The notes under the pieces are model-generated. The model worked only from the letters and a program-made list of their open reading frames with translations. It was not told the DNA's origin and ran no database searches. Below, piece after piece: positions 1-8,542 of a stretch of 51,466 nt of DNA. Within the stretch, counting starts at the first letter, position 1; each line of letters opens with the position of its first letter. A program made the position numbers and the translations under genes. The stretch is from JBJXFE01 sp046153875 (GTDB lineage Bacteria > Planctomycetota > Phycisphaerae > Phycisphaerales > UBA1924): positions 1 through 51,466 of the forward strand of contig JBJXFE010000025.1 of assembly GCA_046153875.1 (NCBI GenBank). Reading direction: 5' to 3'.

Positions 1-350
1 GCCGACGCCGACGCGGTGGGGGGGGGGGCGGAGGCGGTGGAGGCGGGGCATCCGCAGGGGGACCGAGCGACGGAGTGAACGAAGCGGCCCCACCGGGCGC
101 GGAAACGCCGTCGCGGCCGCCTCCTCAGCAGCGGGCGCCGCACGTGCGCCTTCAGCCTCCGGCTCGCCCGCAGCCCCAGCCGCGTCCCGAGGCTCCCCGG
201 CCTCGGGCGGCGCCGCAGCAGCGCGCGGCGGAACCCAAACCGCGCCCGCAGGCCGAATCCCAACCGGCGCCGGGCTCCAAGCCGCGGTTCCTGTATTCGA
301 GCCGGCGCAAGCTGGCCCCGGGCGAGGTCGCGCGTCGCCCACCGGAGTAG
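1..350 (+). CDS. C-terminal tail of an unknown gene (5' end outside window)
   Basis: Only the 3' end is present; the frame is open from the window edge to a TAG at 348-350. It encodes four arginines, a run of about ten glycines (from an 11-base G tract at 18-28), then a Pro/Ala/Arg/Gln-rich low-complexity tail ending near KLAPGEVARRPPE. This looks like a disordered C-terminus; no domain is recognisable. A GTG at 75 could in principle start a 91-residue protein, but the frame continues upstream with the same biased composition, so a longer truncated gene is more likely. It ends three bases before dxr and so is probably co-transcribed with it. Confidence 0.5.
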   Translation, partial: RRRRGGGGGGGGGGGASAGGPSDGVNEAAPPGAETPSRPPPQQRAPHVRLQPPARPQPQPRPEAPRPRAAPQQRAAEPKPRPQAESQPAPGSKPRFLYSSRRKLAPGEVARRPPE

Positions 351-353
351 CCG

Positions 354-1580
354 ATGCCCGGGGGCGTGCGCCGCGTCATCGTGCTCGGCTCGACGGGTTC
401 GGTCGGCGTGCAGACGCTGGACGTGATCGCGCACCTGAACGCGCTGCACGGGCGCGGCGTGTTCGCGGTCCGCCACGAGGTGGTGGGCCTGGCGATCGGG
501 CGGAACGCGGCCCTGCTCGCGGAGCAGCGGCGACACTGGCCCGGAGCGACGGCGGCGGTCGCGGAGAGGGAGGCCGCGGCGTCCGGTGCGCTCAGCGGCG
601 CGGACGCGGCGGAGCGGCTCGTGCGCGAGGTGGACGCGGACGTTGTCGTGGCCGCCATGGCCGGATCGGCGGGCCTGCCCGCGACGCTGGCCGCGGTGGA
701 ACTCGGTCGGGACGTCGCGCTGGCGAACAAAGAGCCTCTGGTCGCGGCGGGAGCGATCATTGTTCCCACGGCCCGGCGGACGAGGTCGCGGCTGCTGCCG
801 ATGGACAGCGAACACGCGGCGCTGTGGCAGTGTTTGGGGGAGGGAACAGGCGACAGGGGACAGGGGGCGGGGGAGAAGGTGATCGCGCCGCCGATGATGG
901 CGAGCGGGAGCGTGGCGCGGGCGTGGATCACGGCCTCGGGCGGGGCGCTGCGGGGGGTGGCGCGCGAGGAGGCGTACCACGCGACGCCCGAGCGGGCGCT
1001 GCGGCACCCGACCTGGAGCATGGGCCCGAAGGTCACCATCGATTCGGCGACGCTGATGAACAAGGCCTTGGAGGTGATCGAGGCGCACTGGCTCTTCGGG
1101 CTGGAGCCGTCGCGGATCGGCGTGCTGATCCACCCGCAATCGATCGTCCACGCGATCGTCGAGTTCCGCGACGGGTCGTCGCTGGCGCACCTGGCGGCGC
1201 CGGACATGAAGGGGCCGATCCAGAACGCGCTGGCGTTCCCATGGCGCGTCGAGGGCGCATGCCGACCGATGGACTGGTCGGCGCTGGCGTCGTTGGAGTT
1301 CACGAAGCCGAGCGGGGATCAGGCGGCGGCGGTGGACCTGGCGTACCGGGCGCTGGAGTACGGCGGTGCGGCCGGGGCGGTGCTGAACGCGGCGAACGAG
1401 GCCGCGGTGGAGGCGTTCCTCGCGCGCCGCATCCCCCTGGGGCGGATCGTGGAGTTGGTGGGATCGGCGCTGGACGGGGCGATGGCCGAGACCGGGGCGG
1501 GGCCGTTGCGGTCGCTGGACGACGTGAACGCCGCGAGCGCCGCGGCACGGCGCCGGGTTGAGACGGGCATCATCCGGTAA
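354..1580 (+). CDS. dxr: 1-deoxy-D-xylulose 5-phosphate reductoisomerase
   Basis: Cytoplasmic NADPH-dependent enzyme that converts DXP to 2-C-methyl-D-erythritol 4-phosphate, the committed step of MEP-pathway isoprenoid synthesis. The 408 residues carry the family motifs in order: GSTGSVG (NADPH-binding loop, residues 12-18), LANKE, MDSEH (metal and substrate ligands), ITASGGALR, the long block HPTWSMGPKVTIDSATLMNK, HPQSIVHA and NAANE near the C-terminus. The ATG at 354 has GGAG about seven bases upstream. Between MDSEH and TASGG there is an extra glycine-rich stretch encoded by a purine-rich repeat (837-877), so this loop is longer than in most Dxr proteins. The next gene starts nine bases after the stop. 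Family assignment is very secure. Confidence 0.97.
   Translation: MPGGVRRVIVLGSTGSVGVQTLDVIAHLNALHGRGVFAVRHEVVGLAIGRNAALLAEQRRHWPGATAAVAEREAAASGALSGADAAERLVREVDADVVVAAMAGSAGLPATLAAVELGRDVALANKEPLVAAGAIIVPTARRTRSRLLPMDSEHAALWQCLGEGTGDRGQGAGEKVIAPPMMASGSVARAWITASGGALRGVAREEAYHATPERALRHPTWSMGPKVTIDSATLMNKALEVIEAHWLFGLEPSRIGVLIHPQSIVHAIVEFRDGSSLAHLAAPDMKGPIQNALAFPWRVEGACRPMDWSALASLEFTKPSGDQAAAVDLAYRALEYGGAAGAVLNAANEAAVEAFLARRIPLGRIVELVGSALDGAMAETGAGPLRSLDDVNAASAAARRRVETGIIR
837..877 (+). repeat. Purine-rich GGGACAGG-type repeat inside dxr
   Basis: Tandem-like units of GGAACAGG, CGACAGGGG and ACAGGGGGCG form a G/A-rich tract read in frame as Gly/Glu/Thr/Asp/Arg residues (GEGTGDRGQGAGEK) in the dxr product. 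The tract sits in a loop between two conserved catalytic blocks, a place where length can vary. It looks like an in-frame insertion or expansion of simple repeat DNA. Confidence 0.6.
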
Positions 1581-1583
1581 CCT
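1578..1583 (+). promoter_or_regulatory. -10-like TAACCT six bases before the GTG at 1590
   Basis: TAACCT overlaps the dxr stop codon and lies six bases upstream of the start of the TPR/OGT gene. A TTGAGA at 1558-1563 is only 14 bases upstream, so the -35 is weak. The spacing matches that at 5845, 11590, 14272 and 26956, which suggests a leaderless transcript. Confidence 0.4.
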
Positions 1584-1589
1584 CCTGGC

Positions 1590-3386
1590 GTGGCCAATGT
1601 GGACCATCTCGTGCTCGCCGCGCGGCAGCACCAGCTCGGCGGACGGCTGGTTCAGGCCGAGCAGGTGCTGCGCCGGGCGCTCCAGGCCGATCCAGGGCGG
1701 TACGACGCGAACCACCTGATGGCGCTGGTGCTGATGAACGCGGGCGCGCCGGATCGGGCGGAGTACTTCATCCGGCGGGCCGTGGCGTCGAGGCCGACGG
1801 ACCCCGAGTTGCATAACTCGCTGGGGCTGGTGCTCGCCGCGAAGGGGGCGAGCGCCGACGCGGCCCGCGCGTTCGAGGAATCGTCGCGGCTCGGGCCGGC
1901 GTACGGGCCGCCGCTGCTGGGGCTGGGGAACCTGCGGACCGAGGCCCTGGACTTCGACGCGGCCGAGGAGTGCTACCGGCGTGCGGCGGCGCTGACGCCG
2001 GGCGACGCCGCGGTGGCGTGCAACGCGGCGATGCTGCTGCTCAAGACGGGGCGTGCGGATGAAGCCGCCGCGGCGCTGCGCGCGGTGCTGAAGGACCACC
2101 CGGGCCATCTGGAGGCGCTCGACCGGCTCGCGCACGTGTTGAACTACGTGGAGGGGGCCGACGCGCGCGACGTCTTCGAGGTCCACGCCGCGTACGGGCG
2201 GCTCCTGGAGTCGCTGGTGCCGGCGATGCCGCCGCCGGCCCAGACACGCGAGCCGGAGCGGCGGCTGCGCGTGGGGTATCTGTCGCCCGACTTCCGCGCC
2301 CACAGCGTGGCTTCCTTTATCGAGCCCCTGCTGGAGCAGCACGACCGAGCGGCGTTCGAGGTGTTGTGCTACTCGACGGGGAAGGGGTCGGACGCGACGA
2401 CGGCGCGGCTGAGGTCGCACGCGGCCGCGTGGCGAGACGTCGGGGCGGTGGATGACGGCGCTGCGGCCGAGCGCATCCGGGCGGACCGCGTCGACGTGCT
2501 GGTGGAGTTGAGCGGGCACACGGCCGGGGGGCGGCTGGGCATCATGGCGCGGCGCCCCGCGCCGGTGCAGGCGACGTTCATCGGATACCCGCACACGACA
2601 GGGCTGACGCGCGTGGACGTGCGGCTCGTGGATGCGCACACGGACCCGGCGGGCGCGCCGACGGACGCGCGGGCGACGGAGCGGCTGATACGGGTGCCGG
2701 GTTGCTTCCTGTGCTACCGCCCGCCGCCGATGGAGGACGACCCCGGGGTCTCGCCGGCGCCGAGCGCGGGCGGTGCGCCGGTGACGTTCGGCTCGTTCAA
2801 CCACTTGCCCAAGGTCGGGCCGGGTCTGGTGGCGTTGTGGTCACGGGTGCTGCTGGGCGTGCCGCGATCGCGGCTCGTGCTCAAGTCGATCAACCTCGTG
2901 GGGGGGGCGACGCGAGAGCGGTTGCTCGGGCGGTTCGCGGCGGCGGGGGTCGATCCCCGGCGCGTGGAGCTTCTCGCGGGACTGCCGTCGCGTCGCGAGC
3001 ACCTGGGTGCGTACGCGCGGGTCGATGTGGCGCTCGACACGTTCCCGTATCACGGGACGACCACGACGTGCGAGGCGCTCTGGATGGGCGTGCCCGTGGT
3101 GACGCTGGCCGGCGACGTTCACGCGTCGCGCGTGGGCGTCGGCCTGCTCAAGGCCGCGGACCTGGCGGAGTTGATCGCGGGCACGCCGGACGGGTACGTC
3201 GCGCTGGCCGCGTCGTGGGCGGGTGACCCGGCGCGGCTGGCGTCCCTGCGCGGGTCGCTGCGCGAACGCGTGCGCGGGTCGGGGCTGTGCGACGGGCCGG
3301 GGTATGCGCGCCGGATTGAAACGGCGCTTCGCGGGGCGTGGCGCGCGTGGTGCGCCGACGCGCGGCGCGGCGTTCATCAACGATGA
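1590..3386 (+). CDS. TPR repeat protein with O-GlcNAc transferase (SPINDLY-type) domain
   Basis: 598 residues. Residues about 1-200 are tandem tetratricopeptide repeats (for example the A-x-Y-F-I-R-R-A and A-x-x-x-Y-R-R-A helices); residues about 220-590 match the bacterial OGT/SPINDLY glycosyltransferase family GT41. Visible signatures include RVGYLSPDFRAHSV, the VDVLVELSGHT block, APVQATFIGYPHTTGL, a NUDP-binding stretch around FGSFNHLPKVGP, and LDTFPYHGTTTTCEALWMGVPVVT near the C-terminal domain. The family transfers sugars to Ser/Thr of proteins; the bacterial substrates are mostly unknown. GTG 1590 is the first start after the in-frame TAA of dxr. There is no Shine-Dalgarno; TAACCT sits exactly six bases before the GTG (see promoter entry). 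No signal peptide, so cytoplasmic. Confidence 0.9.
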   Translation: MANVDHLVLAARQHQLGGRLVQAEQVLRRALQADPGRYDANHLMALVLMNAGAPDRAEYFIRRAVASRPTDPELHNSLGLVLAAKGASADAARAFEESSRLGPAYGPPLLGLGNLRTEALDFDAAEECYRRAAALTPGDAAVACNAAMLLLKTGRADEAAAALRAVLKDHPGHLEALDRLAHVLNYVEGADARDVFEVHAAYGRLLESLVPAMPPPAQTREPERRLRVGYLSPDFRAHSVASFIEPLLEQHDRAAFEVLCYSTGKGSDATTARLRSHAAAWRDVGAVDDGAAAERIRADRVDVLVELSGHTAGGRLGIMARRPAPVQATFIGYPHTTGLTRVDVRLVDAHTDPAGAPTDARATERLIRVPGCFLCYRPPPMEDDPGVSPAPSAGGAPVTFGSFNHLPKVGPGLVALWSRVLLGVPRSRLVLKSINLVGGATRERLLGRFAAAGVDPRRVELLAGLPSRREHLGAYARVDVALDTFPYHGTTTTCEALWMGVPVVTLAGDVHASRVGVGLLKAADLAELIAGTPDGYVALAASWAGDPARLASLRGSLRERVRGSGLCDGPGYARRIETALRGAWRAWCADARRGVHQR

Positions 3387-3409
3387 CGGAACGGACCCGG
3401 GGGCGATCG

Positions 3410-5632
3410 TCACGGGCAGCCGAGGACGTACGCGGTCTGGAACGCGCCGAAATCACCGACGGAGAGCGCGCAATCCCCGTTGAAATCAGCCCGTGGATCG
3501 GCCAGCACATAGCCGGTCTGGAACGCGCCGAAATCAGCAACCGACAACTGCCCGTCGCCGTTGAAGTCGGGGGGGCAGGCGGCGGCGGGTCGCACGTACC
3601 TGAGCGACACGGTCGCCACGGTCGAAGCACCCCCGGTTGTATCGATGCGGAACTGGAACTGGTCGAGGCCGCACGCGTTGGCGTTGGGCGTCAGGACGCG
3701 CCAGGCGCCCGCGCCGGTGAGGGCGCCCTTCGTGGGTGGCGTGATGACGGTGTAGACCGCCGCGGCCGGGTCTTCGCCGAAGGTTCCGGGGAGCTCGATC
3801 ACCGCGGGCGCGTCGGGGCGCACATCGCGTGAGAAGGAGAAGGCCGCGGGCGCGGACGCGGCGGGGGTTCCGATGGTGTAGGCGATGTCGAGGGGCTGCG
3901 GGGCGCTGACGGCGCGTTGGCCGTTGCTGAAGAGGGCCTCGGCGCGGACGATCGTCTGTCCCGCGCCGATCATCTGCCCGTGGACCTGAACGCTGCCGGG
4001 CGTGGCGCGCGCGCCGATGACGCGCCCCTGATGGGTGAGGCGCACCTCGGTGAGCGTGGCGCCGCCCGGAGGCGTCGCGCCGAGCGTGAACGAGAAGAGA
4101 TCGGTGAGCGTGCCCGCGACGACGGGGGTGATCAGTGTGGCGGCGCTGCCGGTGTTGCTGACCGTGATCGCGCCCGCCCAGCGCCCGACGCTCTTGACGA
4201 GCGAGTTGTCGTACGCGAGGACGCGCATGTCGTGGTGACCATCGGAGAGTTTCGTCGTCTTCACCGTGAACGTGCCGGCGGCGAGCGCCGTGGAATGCAG
4301 CACGCCGTCGATCAGCAGGTCGTAGGAGGCGATGCCCGCGGTCGGGTGGCTGGTGGTCGCCTGGGGGGAGAGCACGATGGTCCCGCTGACCGGGGCCACC
4401 GGCGCGTTCGGGACGCTCACGCTCGGGATGTGCGTGAACGGGCGGGTGATCGGGTCGCCGATGAAGAGCTGCTGAAACGGAACGAAGGCGAGGCTGCGGA
4501 AGTACGATTCGCCGAGCGACAGCCCCCGGCGGTAGAAGATGTGCATGTTGGAGTGGGGGAACTTGCCGGTGTAGTTGCACGGCTCGTCGACCGTACCCGC
4601 GGATCCGCTCGCACCCTTGGTGATCCACGCCGAGGCCTTGGTCTGCGAGGACTCGTCGAAGGTCGCGGCGTAGCTGGTCAGGTGGTCGGCGAAGGACCCG
4701 GGCCGGAGGGTGAAGTTCCCGCCGATGATGTTGCCGGTGGCGAAGCCGGTCATGATCCCCAGACAGTCCTGGGGCCCGTCCGGGAGCGCACCCTGGAGCA
4801 CGACGGCAAGGCCGCCGGCCGCGGCCATGTTCGTGACGGCGGCGTTGTAAAGCGTGGGGACGCCCGTGCAGGAGCCCCCGCCGCAGGCGCGCACGTTGCG
4901 CGGAGGGTCGTTCGGGTTGTGCATGTAATAGAACGTCCCCGCGGGGAAGGTCCCGTCGGCGGCGACGCTCCGATCGATCATCGCCTTGATCTCGTCGAGG
5001 GAGTTTCCGTTGAGGCCGGAGTATCCGAGCTGGGTGCCGATGAAGTAGCGGCGGGCCGCGACCGACGAGCTCGGGACGCCGCTGAGCCAGGCGGTGTTGC
5101 TGTCGAACCCGACGGCCTGCGCGGGCGTCCCGCTGTAGTAACGGTTGGGGTAGGACGACGCGATGGGGCCGGGCACGATGTCGCCGACGATGTAGGCCAT
5201 GGTGAAGACGCTGCCGATGGAGAACCGCCAGACCGGCGAGCACCCGTCGGAGACGAGGTTCGGGGCGAAGACGTAGAACGAGTTGCCCGGCGTGACGACG
5301 ATGTAGTCGATGTGATCTTCCAGGGCGCGCTGCTTCAAGTGCCCGAGGAAGCCCGGGAGCTGGAGGGTGCGGAAGTCGGTGTAGTTTGCGGCGTCCGGGT
5401 CCAGATACAGGACGTTGGATTCGGGGATGTTCCGGGCGTGGCGGTAGTAGTTGGCCAGGTGCATCGACTCGCGGCTGGACGGATCGGCAATGATGAGGAC
5501 GTTCTCCGGTCCGCCGCCGGCGCGTGTGCACGGAGCGATCGTGGCCGCGACGGCCAACCCCGCGGCAACGGCAAGGGTGCGCGCCCGTGGGGACAACACC
5601 GCCGGCTGATGCGTGTTCCGTCGCGTGGCCAT
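3410..5632 (-). CDS. Secreted TIGR03790-type protein with Ig-like region and C-terminal GC-type dockerin
   Basis: 740 residues from the ATG at 5632, chosen because it opens a clear signal peptide (basic start MATRRN, hydrophobic core LAVAAGLAVAATIAP, small residues before GGGPENV). A longer frame to 5785 would add 51 residues unlike a leader. Residues about 40-420 resemble the TIGR03790 family (NVLIIADPSSRESM, then YYRHARNIPESNVL, and IDYIVVTPG), whose function is unknown. The middle has beta-rich Ig/cadherin-like modules, including a PPTKGALTG...LTPNANACGLDQFQF block. The last 50 residues are two dockerin-like repeats (DFNGDGQLSVADFGAFQ and DFNGDCALSVGDFGAFQ) ending in LGCP, a planctomycete surface-anchoring tail. 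It converges on the OGT gene with a 23-base gap. Function unknown; export is well supported. Confidence 0.82.
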   Translation of the reverse strand: MATRRNTHQPAVLSPRARTLAVAAGLAVAATIAPCTRAGGGPENVLIIADPSSRESMHLANYYRHARNIPESNVLYLDPDAANYTDFRTLQLPGFLGHLKQRALEDHIDYIVVTPGNSFYVFAPNLVSDGCSPVWRFSIGSVFTMAYIVGDIVPGPIASSYPNRYYSGTPAQAVGFDSNTAWLSGVPSSSVAARRYFIGTQLGYSGLNGNSLDEIKAMIDRSVAADGTFPAGTFYYMHNPNDPPRNVRACGGGSCTGVPTLYNAAVTNMAAAGGLAVVLQGALPDGPQDCLGIMTGFATGNIIGGNFTLRPGSFADHLTSYAATFDESSQTKASAWITKGASGSAGTVDEPCNYTGKFPHSNMHIFYRRGLSLGESYFRSLAFVPFQQLFIGDPITRPFTHIPSVSVPNAPVAPVSGTIVLSPQATTSHPTAGIASYDLLIDGVLHSTALAAGTFTVKTTKLSDGHHDMRVLAYDNSLVKSVGRWAGAITVSNTGSAATLITPVVAGTLTDLFSFTLGATPPGGATLTEVRLTHQGRVIGARATPGSVQVHGQMIGAGQTIVRAEALFSNGQRAVSAPQPLDIAYTIGTPAASAPAAFSFSRDVRPDAPAVIELPGTFGEDPAAAVYTVITPPTKGALTGAGAWRVLTPNANACGLDQFQFRIDTTGGASTVATVSLRYVRPAAACPPDFNGDGQLSVADFGAFQTGYVLADPRADFNGDCALSVGDFGAFQTAYVLGCP

Positions 5633-5832
5633 CGTCGTTCCGATCTTCCGATCCGCGGTCGAACCGCGGGGGTCGTGCGAGACAAACCCGAACGGACACC
5701 CGGCGGGCGCGGACCTCCACCCCAGACGATCCTGACACGGGTTCCGCGGCTTGGCAAGCCCTCCTATCAGGGAATCACGCGCCACCGGCGGCTCACGCCG
5801 ACGGCGCGGTCGGGACCGCCGAGGGTCAACCC

Positions 5833-5838
5833 TATACT
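5833..5838 (+). promoter_or_regulatory. -10 box TATACT six bases before nuoD
   Basis: A near-consensus TATACT is followed by GGGCCC and then the nuoD ATG. With a usual transcription start about seven bases after the -10, the mRNA would begin at or next to the ATG. No Shine-Dalgarno and no good -35 (17 bases upstream reads TCGGGA). Confidence 0.55.
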
Positions 5839-5844
5839 GGGCCC

Positions 5845-7134
5845 ATGCCGTTCACTCTCCGACCGGACCAGGGTTTCGACGTGGACGCCGAGTCCACCGG
5901 GTATCTCGCCGGGCACGTGGACACGGGCGACCGGTGGGTGCTGAACTTCGGCCCGCAGCACCCCGCGACGCACACCACGCTGCGGCTGGTGCTGGAGCTG
6001 GACGGTGAGCGGATCGCGCGGTGCACGCCGCACATCGGGTACCTGCACAGCGGCTTCGAGAAACTCGGCGAGCACCTGGATTACAACCAGTACGTGACGA
6101 TCGTGTCGCGGATGGACTACCTCTCGCCGATCCACAACGACATCACGTGGCACGGGGCGGTCGAGAAGCTGTTCGGGATCGACATCACGCCGCGCTGCAA
6201 GGTCGTGCGGACCATCCTGAACGAGTTGGCCCGCATCCAGAACCACCTGCTGTGCGTCGGGGCGGCGGGGCTGGACCTGGGGGCGTTCACGGCGTTCCTG
6301 TTCTGCTTCAACCCGCGCGAGAAGATCTACGACATCCTCGATTACCTGTACGGGCAGCGGTTCCACCCGGACGGGACGCGCGTGGGCGGGATGATGCAGG
6401 ACATCCCGGACGACGAGGTGTTCAAGCGGATGGTCAAGAGCTTCCTGCACGACGACCTGGCGGAGGCGATCCGCGACGCCGAGAAGCTCGTCGAGCGCAA
6501 CCGCATCTTCATCGATCGCACGAAGGGGATCGGCGTGCTGTCGAAGGAGGACGCGATCGCCTGGTCGATCAGTGGGCCGATGGCGCGGGCGAGCGGCGTG
6601 CGCCGCGACCTGCGCAAGGACATGCCGTACCTCTGCTACGCGGACAACTGGGACGGGCAGGGCGCCGAGGCGGTGAAGTTCCAGGTGCCGATCTGCGCGG
6701 ACGGGGACGTGTACGCGCGGTTCCTGGTGCGCGTTGAGGAGATCAAGCAGTCGATGGCGATCCTCGACCAGCTCATCGACCGCATCCCCAAGGGGCCGAT
6801 GGACGCCTTCGCGGACTCGAAGATGGTCAAGCCGCCGAAGAAGGACGTGTACGGGTCGATCGAGGGGCTGATCCAGCACTTCGAGCTGATCATGAGCAAC
6901 CGCGGGTGGAAGGCCCCGATCGGCGAGGCGTACGGCTGGAACGAGGGGCCGAACGGGGAGCAGGGGTTCTACATCGTGGCGGACGGCTCGCCGCGACCGT
7001 GGCGGGTGCGGACGCGCCCCGCGTGCTTCATCAACTACCAGTTGATGGCGAAGCTGACCGAGGGGCACATGCTGGCGGACGTAGTGGCGATCCTGGGATC
7101 GATCAACGTGGTGGCGGCGGAGCTGGATCGGTAG
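5845..7134 (+). CDS. nuoD: NADH-quinone oxidoreductase subunit D (49 kDa)
   Basis: 429 residues; the peripheral-arm subunit of respiratory complex I that forms the quinone-binding cavity with NuoB. Signatures: NFGPQHPATHTTLRL, HIGYLHSGFEKL, YLSPIHND, LNELARIQNHLL, a GVRRDLRKDMPY block, and the C-terminal SPRPWRVRTRPACFIN followed by EGHMLADVVAILGSINVV. Length is normal. The ATG at 5845 was preferred to the long upstream frame because the family starts here and TATACT lies six bases before it. Unlike a normal nuo operon, nuoC and nuoB are not upstream and nuoE is 1.4 kb downstream beyond two unrelated genes, so the complex I genes are dispersed in this genome. Confidence 0.96.
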   Translation: MPFTLRPDQGFDVDAESTGYLAGHVDTGDRWVLNFGPQHPATHTTLRLVLELDGERIARCTPHIGYLHSGFEKLGEHLDYNQYVTIVSRMDYLSPIHNDITWHGAVEKLFGIDITPRCKVVRTILNELARIQNHLLCVGAAGLDLGAFTAFLFCFNPREKIYDILDYLYGQRFHPDGTRVGGMMQDIPDDEVFKRMVKSFLHDDLAEAIRDAEKLVERNRIFIDRTKGIGVLSKEDAIAWSISGPMARASGVRRDLRKDMPYLCYADNWDGQGAEAVKFQVPICADGDVYARFLVRVEEIKQSMAILDQLIDRIPKGPMDAFADSKMVKPPKKDVYGSIEGLIQHFELIMSNRGWKAPIGEAYGWNEGPNGEQGFYIVADGSPRPWRVRTRPACFINYQLMAKLTEGHMLADVVAILGSINVVAAELDR

Positions 7135-7140
7135 CGGCGG

Positions 7141-7159
7141 GGCTCGCCCGAGACGAGCC
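7141..7159 (+). other. Small hairpin after nuoD
   Basis: GGCTCG and CGAGCC form a six-base perfect stem around a seven-base loop, starting six bases after the nuoD stop. Only two T follow, so it would be a weak terminator; it abuts the -35 of the next gene. Confidence 0.35.
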
Positions 7160-7186
7160 TTGACGGCGGCGCACACACGGTAGACT
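7160..7186 (+). promoter_or_regulatory. Candidate promoter TTGACG-15-TAGACT for the lipoprotein gene at 7195
   Basis: TTGACG (7160-7165) and TAGACT (7181-7186) are separated by 15 bases, slightly short of the usual 17. The start codon is eight bases after TAGACT and no Shine-Dalgarno is visible, so the transcript would have almost no leader. Confidence 0.5.
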
Positions 7187-7194
7187 GAACGCCG

Positions 7195-7569
7195 ATGCGA
7201 CCCGATCCCCGCCTGATCTGCGTCGTCCTCGCCGCTCTGCTGCTCGGCGGCTGCACGTACACCGTCGACGTCCACAACGCGACGGACGTGCCGGTGCTCG
7301 TGCAGCTCGTTCAGGAGCAGTGGCCCAATCCGCAGTGGGTTATGGATTCGCACCGGCTCGACCCCGGGGCGAACGCGCGGCTCGGACCCGCGCGGGTCTC
7401 GGGCGGGCGCGTCCTCATCGAGGCGGGTGAGCGGACCCGGACTGACGAGCCGGCCCGGCTGCGGGTGGGCTCGGGCCGCACGGCCGTGCGCGTGGCGACG
7501 CACGCCGACGGACGATCGCTCACGGTCGAACGCGCCAAGCCGGGTGAGGTAAAGGGGGACGCGCGGTGA
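7195..7569 (+). CDS. Small lipoprotein of unknown function
   Basis: 124 residues with a clear lipoprotein signal: MRPDPRLICVVLAALLLGGC, giving a predicted lipid-modified Cys20. The mature part is about 100 residues, beta-rich by eye (VDVHNATDVPVLVQLV, then alternating hydrophobics) and could be a small Ig-like or Gram-negative periplasmic domain; no family was recognised. The stop overlaps the GTG of the next gene by four bases (GTGA), which suggests translational coupling with the lamin-tail protein. Confidence 0.75.
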   Translation: MRPDPRLICVVLAALLLGGCTYTVDVHNATDVPVLVQLVQEQWPNPQWVMDSHRLDPGANARLGPARVSGGRVLIEAGERTRTDEPARLRVGSGRTAVRVATHADGRSLTVERAKPGEVKGDAR

Positions 7570-8411
7570 ACCGCATCGGATGGTTCGTGGGGCCCGGGCT
7601 GGTGACGGGCGCCGTGCTCGCCGCCGCCGCGCAGCCCGCCGGGTCGCCTCCGAAAGCGCCGACGGCTCCACCCGCGGCGGGGGACCCGGGCGGCACGCCG
7701 GCGGAGCCGCCCGCGGACGCGCCGCTCGTGCCGTTCCCGCACCCCCTGATCACCGAGGTGCTCTACGCCGTGCCGACGGGGCCGGGCGGGGACGCGAACA
7801 AGGACGGCACGCGCGACGCGACCGGGGACGAGTTCATCGAGCTGGTGAACCCGCACGACAAACCGATCCAACTCCGCGGGTATGCGCTGCGCGACCGCAA
7901 CGAGGAAAAGAAGGGCGGCCTGCGGTTCCGGTTCCCGGCGATGGAGCTCAAGCCGGGGCAGGTGGTGGTGGTGTTTAACGGGTGCAAGGCGAAGTGGAAG
8001 GGACCGGTGGGGGATTCGACCAGGCCGCCGACGCACGGGCACGACAGTTTCCGCGGGGCGTTCGTGTTCACGATGCGGGCGGCTACGTCCCGGCATTCCT
8101 TCGCGAATGACGGGGATTGGGTGCTGCTGACCGGCCCCGGGGCGCAGCTGATCCAGTGCGTGCGGTGGGGGGAGTTCGACGAGCAGCCGCCGGCGACGCC
8201 GATGGTGGTCGAGGACGCGCCGCTGGTGGTCGGCGAGAGCGTGCAGCGCGGCTCGGCTTCCGGCGCTCTGGAGCCGCACCCGGCGGAACACGGGGACTTC
8301 AGCCCGGGCGTGTGGCCGTTGCCGACGGAGACGGCGCCCGAGCCGGTCGAGCCGGAGCCGCCGGGCGAGCCCGTGCCGCCGAGCGTGCCGACGCCGAAGC
8401 CGCCGGGGTGA
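7566..8411 (+). CDS. Exported lamin-tail-domain (LTD) protein
   Basis: 281 residues starting at a GTG that overlaps the preceding stop. A signal peptide (WFVGPGLVTGAVLAAAAQPA) is followed by a Pro/Ala linker and a lamin tail domain at about residues 60-215: LITEVLYAVPTG, then GDEFIELVNPHDKPIQLRGY, LRDRNEEKKGGLRFRF, LKPGQVVVVFNG and a closing GDWVLLTGPGAQLIQCVRWG. The C-terminal 60 residues are Pro/Glu-rich and probably disordered. Bacterial LTD proteins are extracellular or envelope beta-sandwiches, often tied to nucleases or adhesion, but no catalytic domain is present here. It sits between nuoD and nuoE without an obvious link to complex I. Confidence 0.82.
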   Translation: MNRIGWFVGPGLVTGAVLAAAAQPAGSPPKAPTAPPAAGDPGGTPAEPPADAPLVPFPHPLITEVLYAVPTGPGGDANKDGTRDATGDEFIELVNPHDKPIQLRGYALRDRNEEKKGGLRFRFPAMELKPGQVVVVFNGCKAKWKGPVGDSTRPPTHGHDSFRGAFVFTMRAATSRHSFANDGDWVLLTGPGAQLIQCVRWGEFDEQPPATPMVVEDAPLVVGESVQRGSASGALEPHPAEHGDFSPGVWPLPTETAPEPVEPEPPGEPVPPSVPTPKPPG

Positions 8412-8542
8412 TCGAAGCGGGGTCGCTGCGGCGCGCGGGTGAGTGCGGCGGAGGTACCCGAGCCTTCGCTCGAGTGCTCGCTCCGACTCGGCGTCCGGCC
8501 CGGGTTCCGCGTACCCTAGTGTCCGCTCCCCGGAGACGCCCG

